Below, in pieces: positions 6,171 through 14,346 of a DNA stretch of 64,000 nt (position 1 is the stretch's first letter; each line of letters opens with the position of its first letter). The position numbers were made by a program, and so were the translations under genes. The notes under the pieces were generated by a model. The model did no database searches. It was not told where the DNA came from and was given only the letters and a program-made list of their open reading frames with translations. Origin of the DNA: JAEUNJ01 sp052035955 (GTDB taxonomy: Bacteria > Pseudomonadota > Gammaproteobacteria > Burkholderiales > Rhodocyclaceae); contig JBPOHD010000041.1 in assembly GCA_052035955.1 (NCBI GenBank), forward strand, positions 1 through 64,000. The letters run 5' to 3'.

Positions 6171-8768
6171 TTACCCCAGCGCCCGCTCCACGATCTCCCC
6201 CACGTCCCGTGACAGGCCGGGATGGTCGCGCAGGCCCTCCAGGGCCTTGCGGGCATGGGCCTGGCGGCCGGCGTCGAACTTGCGCCAGCGGTCGAAGCAG
6301 CGGGCGAGCCGGGAGGCCACCTGGGGATTGCGCCCGTCCAGTTCCCGGATCTGCTCGGCCAGGAAGGCGTAGCCCTCGCCGTCGGCGGCGTGGAAGCGGG
6401 GCAGGTTGGCGCCGAAGTTGCGCAGCAGCGCATACACCTTGTTCGGATTGCCCAGGTCGAAAGCCTGGTGGCGGGAGAGCTTCCTCACCGTCGCCAGGGT
6501 GTCGGGCAGGCGGCTGCCGGCCTGGACGGCCAGCCACTTGTCCACCACCAGGGCCTCCTGGTGCCAGTGGCGGTAGAAGTCGCCCAGGGCGTCCTCCCGC
6601 TCGGTGCAGTGGAACTGGGCCAGGACGGCCAGGGCCGCGAACTGGTCCGTCATGTTGTCGGCATGGCGGAACTGGCGGAAGGCCAGCTGCCGGTCCTCAG
6701 GATGGGCCAGTTCCAGCAGGTAGCCGAGGCAGAGGTTGCGCAGGGCCCGTCGGCCGGCGGCATCGGCGGTGGGCGCATAGGGTCCGGTCGGGGCCAGGGC
6801 GGCGTGCACGGCGCGCAGTTCCCGTTCAAGTTGCCGGGCCAGGTGCAGGCGCAGGGCATTGCGCGAGGCGTGCAGGGCGTCCGGATCCACCACCTCCATC
6901 ATCTCGGCCAGGGTCGCTTCCGGCGGCAGGGTCAGGGCCTCGGCGACGAAGGCCGGGCCGATCTCGGCCTGGCGGGTCAGCAGGCGGCGGGCCGCCTCCA
7001 CGAAACCTGCCGGCCAGGGGGGTACCCGCCCCTGCGCAATCGCCGCGGCGCCGTCGAGGATGAGGCGGGTCGCCATGCGCTGGCCCGCTTCCCAGGCGTT
7101 GAAGGGATCGGTGTCGTGGGCCAGCAGGAGGGTCAGTTCATCGGCGGTGTAGGGGAAGTCGAGGATCACCGGGGCGGAGAAGTCGCGCAGCAGCGAAGGC
7201 ACCGGCGGCGCCCCGACATCGTCGAAATGGAAGCTCTGGGCGGTTTCGGTCAGCAGCAGCGTGCGTTCCGTCCCCGGCAGCGGCTTTCCTCCGGCATCGA
7301 ACAGGGCGACGCGGACGGGGATCAGGAAGGGTTCGTCGTCCATGGACTTGGAGTTCGCCTGGGCGAGGGTGAGCGTGTATCGGCGGGTGCCCGCGTCGTA
7401 CTCTCCGGCGGCCGCAATGCGCGGCGTTCCCGGCTGCCGGTACCAGCGCATGAACTGGCCGAAATCGAAGCCGGAGGCCGCGGCCATGGCGGCGACGAAG
7501 TCGTCGCAGGTGACGGCCTGGCCGTCGTGGCGGCGGAAGTACTCGTCCATGCCCCGCCGGAAGGCATCGCGGCCGACCAGCGTCTGGATCATGCGCACCA
7601 CCTCGGCGCCCTTCTGGTAGACGGTGGCGGTGTAGAAGTTGTTGATCTCGACGTAGGAGGCGGGCCGCACGGGATGCGCCATGGGGCCTGCGTCCTCCGG
7701 GAACTGGGCGGCCCGCAGGCCGCGCACCTCGCGGATGCGGGCGATGCTCCGGTCATGGACGTCGGCGCCGAACTCCTGGTCCCGGAACACCGTCAGCCCT
7801 TCCTTCAGGGAAAGCTGGAACCAGTCGCGGCAGGTGACCCGGTTCCCGGTCCAGTTGTGGAAATACTCGTGGGCCACCACCCGGTCGATGTTCTCGAAGT
7901 CGCCGTCCGTGGCCACGTCGGCGCGGGCCAGCACGTACTTGGTGTTGAAGACGTTGAGGCCCTTGTTCTCCATGGCCCCCATGTTGAAGTCGCCGACGGC
8001 GACGATGTTGTAGTGGTCCAGGTCGCATTCCAGGCCGAAGCGCTCCTCGTCCCAGCGCATGGACTTCTTCAGGGCGGCCATCGCGTGGACGCACTGGTCC
8101 AGCTTGCCGGGTTCCACGTAAATGGCCAGGCTGACTTCCCTGCCCGAGGCTGTCACACAGCGGTCGTGGAGGCCGTCGAGCTTGCCGGCCACCATGGCGA
8201 AAAGGTAGGAGGGCTTGCGGAAGGGGTCCTCCCAGCGGGCCCAGTGGCGGCCGTTGGGCTCCTCGCCGCTGCCCGCCGGATTGCCGTTGGCCAGCAGGAC
8301 GGGGAGGGCGGCCTTGTCGGCATGGAGGGTGACGGCATAGACCGCCATCACGTCGGGCCGGTCCTGGAACCAGGTGATGCGGCGGAATCCCTCGGCCTCG
8401 CATTGGGTGAAGTAGCCGTCCTTCGAGCGGTAGAAGCCCGACAGCCGGGTATTGGCGTCGGGGTCGATGCGGACCACCGTCCTCAGCACGAAGGCCTCCG
8501 GCAGGCCGCGCAGCGTCATCCGCGTTTCCGGGGCGTCGTATTCGTCCGCCCCCAGGGGGCGGCCGTCCAGATGGACGGAGAGGGTTTCCATGTCCTCGCC
8601 GTCGAGCACCAGGGGCTGGCCGGCGGGCGTGCCCGGCGACCGGCGGTAAGCCGTGGCGGCGGTGACGATGGTGGCGCCGGGGTGGATGTCCACATCCAGG
8701 TCGACCCGGTCGACCAAGTAGGGGGGCGGCGCGTAGTCCTCGAGACGGATGGTGTCGGCGGTGGTCAT
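6171..8768 (-). CDS. pepN: Aminopeptidase N (M1 family)
   Basis: Zinc metallo-aminopeptidase of the cytosol that removes N-terminal residues from peptides. The 865-residue product matches the usual PepN length of about 870. The exopeptidase motif GAMEN is at 264-268. The zinc site HEYFHNW begins at H300, with H304 and E323 (in LKEGLTVF) completing HExxH-x18-E. The C-terminal half shows the alpha-helical PepN extension. The frame is open far upstream, but the ATG at 8768 aligns with the E. coli N-terminus (MTTADTIRLEDY...). A possible ATG at 8804 adds 12 residues; neither has a clear ribosome-binding site. The gene is divergent from phoD across 120 bases. Confidence 0.95.
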   Translation of the reverse strand: MTTADTIRLEDYAPPPYLVDRVDLDVDIHPGATIVTAATAYRRSPGTPAGQPLVLDGEDMETLSVHLDGRPLGADEYDAPETRMTLRGLPEAFVLRTVVRIDPDANTRLSGFYRSKDGYFTQCEAEGFRRITWFQDRPDVMAVYAVTLHADKAALPVLLANGNPAGSGEEPNGRHWARWEDPFRKPSYLFAMVAGKLDGLHDRCVTASGREVSLAIYVEPGKLDQCVHAMAALKKSMRWDEERFGLECDLDHYNIVAVGDFNMGAMENKGLNVFNTKYVLARADVATDGDFENIDRVVAHEYFHNWTGNRVTCRDWFQLSLKEGLTVFRDQEFGADVHDRSIARIREVRGLRAAQFPEDAGPMAHPVRPASYVEINNFYTATVYQKGAEVVRMIQTLVGRDAFRRGMDEYFRRHDGQAVTCDDFVAAMAAASGFDFGQFMRWYRQPGTPRIAAAGEYDAGTRRYTLTLAQANSKSMDDEPFLIPVRVALFDAGGKPLPGTERTLLLTETAQSFHFDDVGAPPVPSLLRDFSAPVILDFPYTADELTLLLAHDTDPFNAWEAGQRMATRLILDGAAAIAQGRVPPWPAGFVEAARRLLTRQAEIGPAFVAEALTLPPEATLAEMMEVVDPDALHASRNALRLHLARQLERELRAVHAALAPTGPYAPTADAAGRRALRNLCLGYLLELAHPEDRQLAFRQFRHADNMTDQFAALAVLAQFHCTEREDALGDFYRHWHQEALVVDKWLAVQAGSRLPDTLATVRKLSRHQAFDLGNPNKVYALLRNFGANLPRFHAADGEGYAFLAEQIRELDGRNPQVASRLARCFDRWRKFDAGRQAHARKALEGLRDHPGLSRDVGEIVERALG

Positions 8769-8888
8769 GGGAGCGTGTTCGGTCGCAATGGGAAGGGTGA
8801 TCATAGTCGATGGGGAAAGGCCCGCCGGGCCTTGGGGTTTCGCCCGTTCTGGGACAATGGTGCCCCCCGCGCAACCTCCCCGACCGCC

Positions 8889-10439
8889 ATGCCCGACCGC
8901 CGACGATTCCTCGAATGCACTGCCGTCCTCGGCCTCGGTGCCCTCCTGTCCGCGCCCTCGGCCAGGGCCGCGACGCCGGGCAAGCCTTTTTCCCTCGGTG
9001 TCGCCTCCGGCTACCCGCGGCCCGACGGCATGGTGCTGTGGACCCGCCTGGCGCCGGATCCGCTGGCGGAGGGCGGTGGCATGCCGGCCGAGGCCGTCGA
9101 GGTGGAGTGGGAACTGGCGGCCGATCCCGGGATGGCGAACATCCTCCGCCGCGGCAAGGCGACCGCCGACCCGGCCTGGGCCCATTCCCTGCACGTCGAG
9201 CCGGCCGGACTGGAGCCCGACCGCTGGTACTGGTACCGCTTCCGGGCCGGCGGCCAGTCGAGTCCGGTCGGGCGGACCCGCACGTCGCCGGCGGCCGGGG
9301 CGGCGACTGCCGGGCTGCGCTTCGCCTTCGCCTCCTGCCAGCATTTCGAGCAGGGCCATTTCACCGCCTACGGCCCCATGGTGGCCGACCGGCCGGACCT
9401 GATCGTCTTCCTCGGCGACTACATCTACGAGAGCAGCTGGGGGCCGCGCATCCGCTCCCACGGACGGCCCGAGCCCTACACCCTGGCCGACTACCGCCTC
9501 CGCTACGGGCTGTACCGGGGCGAGGTGCCGCTCCAGGCCGCCCATGCCGCCTGTCCCTGGCTGGTGACCTGGGACGACCACGAGGTGGACAACGATTACG
9601 CCAACGACATCGGCGAGGACGGCCTCGAGGGCGAGGCCTTCCTGGTCCGCCGGGCCGCCGCCTACCAGGCCTGGTTCGAGCACATGCCGGTGCCGGCCGC
9701 CATGGCGCCGCGGGGCCCGGAGGCCCGCATCCACACGCGCGTCCCCTGGGGCGACCTGGCCGAGTTCTTCGTCCTCGACGACCGCCAGTACCGCTCGCCG
9801 CCCGCCTGTCCGAAACGGGGACGGGGCGGCAGCCTGACCATCGACGCCGACAAGTGCCCGGCCCTGGAGGACCCGCAGCGAAGCCTGCTGGGCGGCGAGC
9901 AGGAGGCCTGGCTGCTGGAGGGCCTGGCCCGGTCGAAGGCGCGCTGGAAGATCCTTGCCCAGCAGACCCTGATGGCCCGCCGCGACTTCAAGCCGGGGCC
10001 CGGCCTGCGGGTCTGGACGGACGGCTGGGACGGCCATCCGCAGGCCCGCCGGCGCCTGCTGGCGGGCATCGCCGAGCGGCGGGCGGAGAACGTCATCGTC
10101 ATTGGCGGCGACGTTCACATGTTCGCCGTCGCCGACCTGAAGCCGGATTACGACGACCCGGCCTCGCCCGTGGTGGCCAGCGAGTTCGTCACCACTTCGG
10201 TGACTTCCCAGGGAGCAGCCCAGAAGCAGATGGACGGCTGGCTGGCGGAGAATCCCCACCTGAAGTTCCTCGGGCCCCAGCGGGGCTACGCCCGCATGGA
10301 CCTGTCGCCCGGGTCGGCCCGGGCCGACCTGCGGGCCGTGTCGACCATCGTGGCGCCGGAAGCCACGGCGGCGACGGTGGCGAGTTTCGTCGTGGATGCC
10401 GGAAAGGCGGGGCCGCGGCGGGTGCCGGAGAGGGAATGA
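8889..10439 (+). CDS. phoD: Alkaline phosphatase D (PhoD), Tat-exported
   Basis: Metal-dependent phosphatase/phosphodiesterase of the PhoD family, 516 residues, expected in the periplasm or outside the cell. The N-terminus carries a twin-arginine signal (DRRRFLE at 3-9, then a hydrophobic run and ARA at 25-27). A PhoD N-terminal beta domain follows, then the metallophosphatase core. Metal-site motifs are FLGDYIYE (174-181), TWDDHEVDND (227-236) and IGGDVHMF further on. Such enzymes release phosphate from phosphodiesters or monoesters, usually under phosphate limitation. I see no Pho box I would defend. The start at 8889 is set by the Tat signal. Confidence 0.9.
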   Translation: MPDRRRFLECTAVLGLGALLSAPSARAATPGKPFSLGVASGYPRPDGMVLWTRLAPDPLAEGGGMPAEAVEVEWELAADPGMANILRRGKATADPAWAHSLHVEPAGLEPDRWYWYRFRAGGQSSPVGRTRTSPAAGAATAGLRFAFASCQHFEQGHFTAYGPMVADRPDLIVFLGDYIYESSWGPRIRSHGRPEPYTLADYRLRYGLYRGEVPLQAAHAACPWLVTWDDHEVDNDYANDIGEDGLEGEAFLVRRAAAYQAWFEHMPVPAAMAPRGPEARIHTRVPWGDLAEFFVLDDRQYRSPPACPKRGRGGSLTIDADKCPALEDPQRSLLGGEQEAWLLEGLARSKARWKILAQQTLMARRDFKPGPGLRVWTDGWDGHPQARRRLLAGIAERRAENVIVIGGDVHMFAVADLKPDYDDPASPVVASEFVTTSVTSQGAAQKQMDGWLAENPHLKFLGPQRGYARMDLSPGSARADLRAVSTIVAPEATAATVASFVVDAGKAGPRRVPERE

Positions 10440-10561
10440 GGGCGTGCGCCGCGACGCCGGACGGGGGCGGGCATCCGGCGGATTCCCTCCTGCCGACCGG
10501 GAAATGGCGGCATAAATCTTCCCAATGCGCCGATGCCCCGGCCCGGTGGTAAGGTTGCCCC

Positions 10562-10924
10562 ATGACACCGAGCAAGACCGTTCCCGTCATCGCCGCCGAG
10601 GATACGGCGCTCTCCGACTGCGCCGCCGCCGAGCCCTTCGCCCTGATGGTGCTCGGGGACAGCATGGAACCCGAATTCACCGAGGGCGAGATCATCCTCG
10701 TCGAGCCCGAGGGCCTGGCCACCGACGGTTCCTACGTGCTCGCCCAGCCGGACGGCGAATGGATCTTCCGCCAGCTGCGCGGCATTGCCGGCGAATGGCG
10801 GCTGGTGGCCCTCAACGCCGCCTATCCGGAAATCCCCCTGCCCGGCCTGGAGGCCGTCAAGGGCGTCGTGATCCAGAAATCCACGCCGGGACGCCGCAAG
10901 GCGACCAAGCGCTACGTCGAATGA
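10562..10924 (+). CDS. Stand-alone S24 (LexA-like) domain protein, catalytic Lys replaced
   Basis: A 120-residue protein made almost entirely of a LexA/UmuD-type S24 fold with no DNA-binding domain. The serine motif is intact (LGDSMEPEF, S34). At the position of the general-base lysine the sequence is DGEWIFRQL, giving R70 where LexA has lysine, so self-cleavage is doubtful and a binding role is more likely. Serine-to-arginine spacing (36) is close to LexA's 37. TAAGG precedes the ATG at good spacing. Its stop overlaps the next start (ATGA), and three more genes follow without a gap, so it leads an operon of otherwise unknown proteins. Confidence 0.8.
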   Translation: MTPSKTVPVIAAEDTALSDCAAAEPFALMVLGDSMEPEFTEGEIILVEPEGLATDGSYVLAQPDGEWIFRQLRGIAGEWRLVALNAAYPEIPLPGLEAVKGVVIQKSTPGRRKATKRYVE

Positions 10925-11172
10925 ACCCTTCCAACGAGACCATGCCCTACTACCTCTACCGCGTCACCGAGCAGCCCATCCGCCAGTTGCAGAAGGTCGC
11001 CGAGTTCGACGGATTCAAGGAAGCCTCCGGGGAGGCCAAGCGCCTGCGCCGGGAGACGGACCTCACCGCCGGCACGCTGATCAAGGTGATGTTCGCCGAC
11101 AACGAACTGCAGGCGGAAGACCTGCTCAACCAGGTGCGGGAGAAGGAACCCCTGACGGGGGACGACTGGTAG
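10921..11172 (+). CDS. Conserved-looking small protein, function unknown
   Basis: An 83-residue acidic, mostly helical protein (YYLYRVTEQPIRQLQKVAEF ... LLNQVREKEPL) with no signal peptide or membrane segment. I do not recognise a family. Its ATG overlaps the S24-domain stop by four bases, and the next gene begins two bases after its stop, so it is translationally linked to both. An internal ATG at 10942 (MPYYLYR) is an alternative start. The position in the operon suggests a shared function with the S24-like protein and the two following proteins. Confidence 0.75.
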   Translation: MNPSNETMPYYLYRVTEQPIRQLQKVAEFDGFKEASGEAKRLRRETDLTAGTLIKVMFADNELQAEDLLNQVREKEPLTGDDW

Positions 11173-11174
11173 CC

Positions 11175-11624
11175 GTGGACGAGGCCGCCTACCGCCTGAC
11201 CCGGGAGGGCATCAACCGCCTGCCCTGCGTGTTCGAGAAGGCCCTGCTGGCCCGGGAGGCGGTTTGCGAGCAGGCGCGGCGGCATGCCCTGGCCGAGCGG
11301 GAGACCCTGGCCTGCGCCTCGCCCCTGGCCAGGGCCGGTTGCGCCGCCCTGCACGGCCTGCTGAGGGAGAAGTCGGCCTTCGCCCTCAAGCTGGTCGAGA
11401 CCCGCCGCATCCTGCCCCATGCCATATCAATGCGCATCCAGTGCGGCGGGCTGGCCGGCCTCAAGGACGTCATCGAACCCGAGGCCACGGCCATCGACGT
11501 CCATCGCCTCGTGGGTGCCGCCCAGGCCCGGGAAGGCGGCCTGGACGGGCTGCCCTTCTCCCGCATCGTCCAGGGCGTCGCCGCCTGGCGGGGCCGCCGT
11601 CGCCGGAACCAGGAGCGTCCATGA
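11175..11624 (+). CDS. Hypothetical cytosolic protein, four-gene S24 operon
   Basis: A 149-residue protein starting at GTG 11175, two bases after the previous stop. It is helical and Arg/Glu/Ala-rich, with five cysteines (residues about 18, 31, 47, 56, 90) and no signal peptide. The C-terminus is strongly basic (WRGRRRRNQ). I recognise no domain. Its stop codon overlaps the start of the next gene in an ATGA. The close coupling with neighbours is the only functional clue. Confidence 0.7.
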   Translation: MDEAAYRLTREGINRLPCVFEKALLAREAVCEQARRHALAERETLACASPLARAGCAALHGLLREKSAFALKLVETRRILPHAISMRIQCGGLAGLKDVIEPEATAIDVHRLVGAAQAREGGLDGLPFSRIVQGVAAWRGRRRRNQERP

Positions 11625-12691
11625 TTGCCGGAATGGCGGACCTGGTGGCGGCCGTGCAGCACAACTGCCACATCGCCGACGCCCGCCATGCCCGGAACAT
11701 GACCCTGTGCACCTATCTGCTGGAAATGCGGGAGTTCTTCCGCTGGGAGCGGGACCTGCCCCTGGGCGTGCCGCCGCCGCGGGAGGAAGTGGGACGCTGG
11801 ATCGCCGAGCGGGAGGCCCTCTGGGAGGAGGTCGAGGAAGCGGATTTCATCGATGTGCCGGTGGCCGGCCGTCCGGTGCCGCCCTTCGCCGCCGACGAGG
11901 CGAATGCCGCCCTGCTGCCGGCCGGCCTCGTCTATGGCGCCGGCATAGGGCGCTTCGGCAAGCCGCACTTCGTCCTCGCCCGCCTGGAAAGGCTGGAGGA
12001 GCCCGCCGCCGGCGCCGGCCCGCGGATCCTGGTCTGCGGCTGCGAGTACGCCCGGGACCTCAACGCCCTGCCGGCCGCCCTGCAGGGCGATACCGTCCTG
12101 GTCCGCCGCGAGGCCCTGCGCCAATGGCTCTGGGAGAAGGCCGAGGCCTGGGGACTCAAGCACCGCGGGGGCCCCATGGCGGCTGCCCTGGCCACCTACG
12201 GCTTCGGCGCCGGCGGGGCGGCGGACGCGGCCGCGCTGGAGCGCATGACGGATGCCGAGACCGGCACCCTGATCCTCCACGAGCGCGGCGAATGGGCGGT
12301 CGGGCGAGACCTGGGGTCCGGTTGGGAGGAAATGCTGGCCGGCATGGGAAGTCGCCGGGCCGAGATCCTCGCCCGTGCCGTGCGCGACCTCTGGGCCGAC
12401 TGCCTCGTGACCGTGCCTGCCCTGCTGGGCACCGATGAGGCCGGTCCCCTGCATTTCTGGTTCGCCAACCTGGAAGGCATGCGCAGGGAGCTGGTGCCCG
12501 GCCTTCAGGGCGCCTACGAGGCATGGATCGGCGGCGACGCGGCACCCCTTGCCGCAGCGGCCGCGGCGGGCGCCGGCCACTGGCAGGGCGTCGCGCGGCG
12601 CTTCCTGGACCTGCATCGGGCCGATCCCGTCGCAGCCGAGCAGGAATTCGAGGCCCTGTCGCATCGGCCGGCCGACCTGGCGGCCCCATGA
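11621..12691 (+). CDS. Hypothetical protein with NCHIADARHA-type N-terminus
   Basis: A 356-residue cytosolic protein. The N-terminal segment (AAVQHNCHIADARHARNMTL then LEMREFFRWE) has the look of a conserved motif. I recall similar N-termini in proteins annotated as the Sfum_1244 family, but cannot verify this here. Other notable features are LVCGCEYARDL near residue 135 and an Ala-rich helical C-terminal half. No catalytic motif is obvious. The start at 11621 overlaps the previous stop (ATGA) and follows AGGAG at proper spacing. It is the last gene of the S24-led unit and is followed by the REP cluster. Confidence 0.75.
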   Translation: MIAGMADLVAAVQHNCHIADARHARNMTLCTYLLEMREFFRWERDLPLGVPPPREEVGRWIAEREALWEEVEEADFIDVPVAGRPVPPFAADEANAALLPAGLVYGAGIGRFGKPHFVLARLERLEEPAAGAGPRILVCGCEYARDLNALPAALQGDTVLVRREALRQWLWEKAEAWGLKHRGGPMAAALATYGFGAGGAADAAALERMTDAETGTLILHERGEWAVGRDLGSGWEEMLAGMGSRRAEILARAVRDLWADCLVTVPALLGTDEAGPLHFWFANLEGMRRELVPGLQGAYEAWIGGDAAPLAAAAAAGAGHWQGVARRFLDLHRADPVAAEQEFEALSHRPADLAAP

Positions 12692-12712
12692 ACCGCGCGG
12701 CGCCGGTGCCCC

Positions 12713-12960
12713 TTGTAGGAGCGCCGCACGCGGCGCGATCGGCCGTCCCGAAAGGCATCGCGGCGTCACCGCCGCTCCCGCAAAAGCCCGATCGCCGGCG
12801 CCCCTGTAGGAGCGCCGCATGCGGCGCGATCGCCCCCCCGAAAGTCATCGCGGCGTGACCGCCGCTCCTACAAGAGCCGACCGGTGCCCCTTGTAGGAAC
12901 GCCGCACGCGGCGCGATCGGCCCCTCCCCCGAAACCCATCGCGGCGGCGAAGCGGCCGTC
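12713..12960. repeat. REP palindrome cluster, alternating orientation (BIME-like)
   Basis: Three forward units (TTGTAGGAGCGCCGCACGCG... at 12713, a GCATGC variant at 12804, and a GGAAC variant at 12891) alternate with inverted partners. The partners at 12756-12784 and 12845-12873 read, in reverse complement, GTAGGAGCGGCGG(T)..., and a decayed third follows 12930. The forward-to-forward period is 91 then 87 bases. The 5' tag GTAGGAGC plus a GC palindrome is the hallmark of REP elements in pseudomonads and relatives. It fills the whole gap between the S24 operon and the DUF302 gene. Confidence 0.85.
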
Positions 12961-13028
12961 GCGCACCCGCACACGACCGTTCGCTATCCGCTATCCTTGC
13001 GCCCTTCCCGAACTCTGAAGGACGTCCC

Positions 13029-13421
13029 ATGGAAAACCGTTACGGCTTCGGCAAGACCGTCTCCCTTTCTTTCGATGCCGCCATCGCGCGGGTGACGGAG
13101 GAACTCCAGAAGGAGGGGTTCGGCGTGCTGACGGAGATCGACGTCGCCGCCACCCTGAAGAAGAAGCTCGCCCACGACATGCCCGCCTACCGCATCCTGG
13201 GGGCCTGCAATCCGCCCTTCGCCAAGCGTGCCATCGAGGCCGAGCCGACGATCGGCCTGCTCATGCCCTGCAACGTGGTCGTGCGCCAGGACACCCAGGG
13301 CCAGACCCATGTCGAATTCATGGATCCCGGGATGATGTCCCAGATGTCGGACCATCCGGACCTCGGGACCCTGGGCGCCGAGGTGCGGGAGAAGATGCGG
13401 CGGGTGATGGCGGCCCTCTGA
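13029..13421 (+). CDS. DUF302 family protein
   Basis: A 130-residue cytosolic protein of the DUF302 family. The family pattern is clear: FDAAIARVTEELQKEGFGVL, TEIDVAATLKKKL, YRILGACNPPFAKRAI and LLMPCNVVV. Structurally these are small alpha/beta domains, and the biochemical role is unknown. The start follows GAAGGACG. It is the first gene of a plus-strand run leading into hydroxypyruvate isomerase 13 bases later, but a functional link to glyoxylate metabolism is only positional. Confidence 0.9.
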   Translation: MENRYGFGKTVSLSFDAAIARVTEELQKEGFGVLTEIDVAATLKKKLAHDMPAYRILGACNPPFAKRAIEAEPTIGLLMPCNVVVRQDTQGQTHVEFMDPGMMSQMSDHPDLGTLGAEVREKMRRVMAAL

Positions 13422-13434
13422 GCACGGGCCGGCC

Positions 13435-14211
13435 ATGCCGCGCTTCTCGGCCAACCTCTCCTTCCTCTTCCCGGAGCTGGAATTCCTCGACCGCTTCGAG
13501 GCGGCCCGGGCCGCCGGTTTTTTCGCCGTCGAGTTCCACTTCCCTTACGCCTTCGAGCGCGAGGCCCTGGCCGGCGCGGCCGCCGCGGCGGGCGTCGAGG
13601 TGGTGCTGTTCAACCTGCCCGCCGGAGACTGGGCCGGGGGTGAGCGCGGCATCGCCTGTCATCCCGATCGCATGGCGGAATTCCAGGACGGCGTCGGGTC
13701 GGCGGTCGGGTGGGCGCGCCTGCTCGGCTGCCCGCGGGTCAATTGCCTGGCCGGCATCCCGCCGCCGGGAGTGAGCCCGGCCAAGGCCAGGGAGACCCTG
13801 CTGGAGAACCTCCGCTTCGCCGCCGCCGTGCTCGGGCGGGCGGGCGTGGAACTGCTGATGGAACCCCTGAACACCCGCGACACGCCGGGTTTCCTGGTCA
13901 GCCGCACGCGTCAGGGCCTGGACCTCATCGCCGAGGCCGGCTGTCCCAACCTGCGCCTGCAATACGACGTCTACCATGCCCAGGTCATGGAGGGCGATCT
14001 GGCCCGCACCCTGGAAAATGAATTGCCGCGCATCGGCCACATCCAGATCGCCGACAATCCGGGCCGCGGCGAACCGGGGACCGGGGAGATCAATTTCCCC
14101 TTCCTCTTCGCGCACCTGGACCGCATCGGCTATACCGGCTGGGTCGGCTGCGAATACCGCCCGGCGGACGGCCGCGGGGCCGCGGTCGACTGGCTGGCGA
14201 AGTCCCGCTGA
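13435..14211 (+). CDS. hyi: Hydroxypyruvate isomerase
   Basis: TIM-barrel isomerase of 258 residues that interconverts hydroxypyruvate and tartronate semialdehyde in glyoxylate use. The paired catalytic/metal glutamates are E143 (LLMEPLN) and E240 (GCEYRP), matching the positions in E. coli Hyi (258 residues). Other family segments are FSANLSFLFPE at the N-terminus and LQYDVYHAQ before the metal site. It lies directly upstream of glcDEF, so glycolate would be oxidised to glyoxylate and carried onward through tartronate semialdehyde. Glyoxylate carboligase and the reductase are not in the window. Confidence 0.9.
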   Translation: MPRFSANLSFLFPELEFLDRFEAARAAGFFAVEFHFPYAFEREALAGAAAAAGVEVVLFNLPAGDWAGGERGIACHPDRMAEFQDGVGSAVGWARLLGCPRVNCLAGIPPPGVSPAKARETLLENLRFAAAVLGRAGVELLMEPLNTRDTPGFLVSRTRQGLDLIAEAGCPNLRLQYDVYHAQVMEGDLARTLENELPRIGHIQIADNPGRGEPGTGEINFPFLFAHLDRIGYTGWVGCEYRPADGRGAAVDWLAKSR

Positions 14212-14346
14212 GGCCATCCACGGGGCCGTGGACGGAAAGGCGGGAGTCGGCGAGAATGGCGGCAGGAAGAGGAGCGCGGCGCCCGGGCCGCGCTGTCCGA
14301 TCGAAAAGAAGGCGGATCGCCGTCACGCCATCCTGAGCCAAGGAAC

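Noticed and set aside
6222..8888. A very long open frame on the plus strand across the whole of pepN, running into phoD.
   Set aside because: It is the antisense of pepN and has no family motifs. Long spurious frames are expected opposite high-GC genes. Only the part from 8889 on, which is phoD, is real.
8769..10568. Upstream extension of the pepN frame on the minus strand as far as 10568.
   Set aside because: It lies antisense to phoD and shows no PepN-like sequence. The family N-terminus begins at 8768.
12713..12960. CRISPR array in the repeat-rich gap.
   Set aside because: The units are palindromic, alternate in orientation, and have no uniform-length unique spacers, so they are REP elements. 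No cas gene is nearby.
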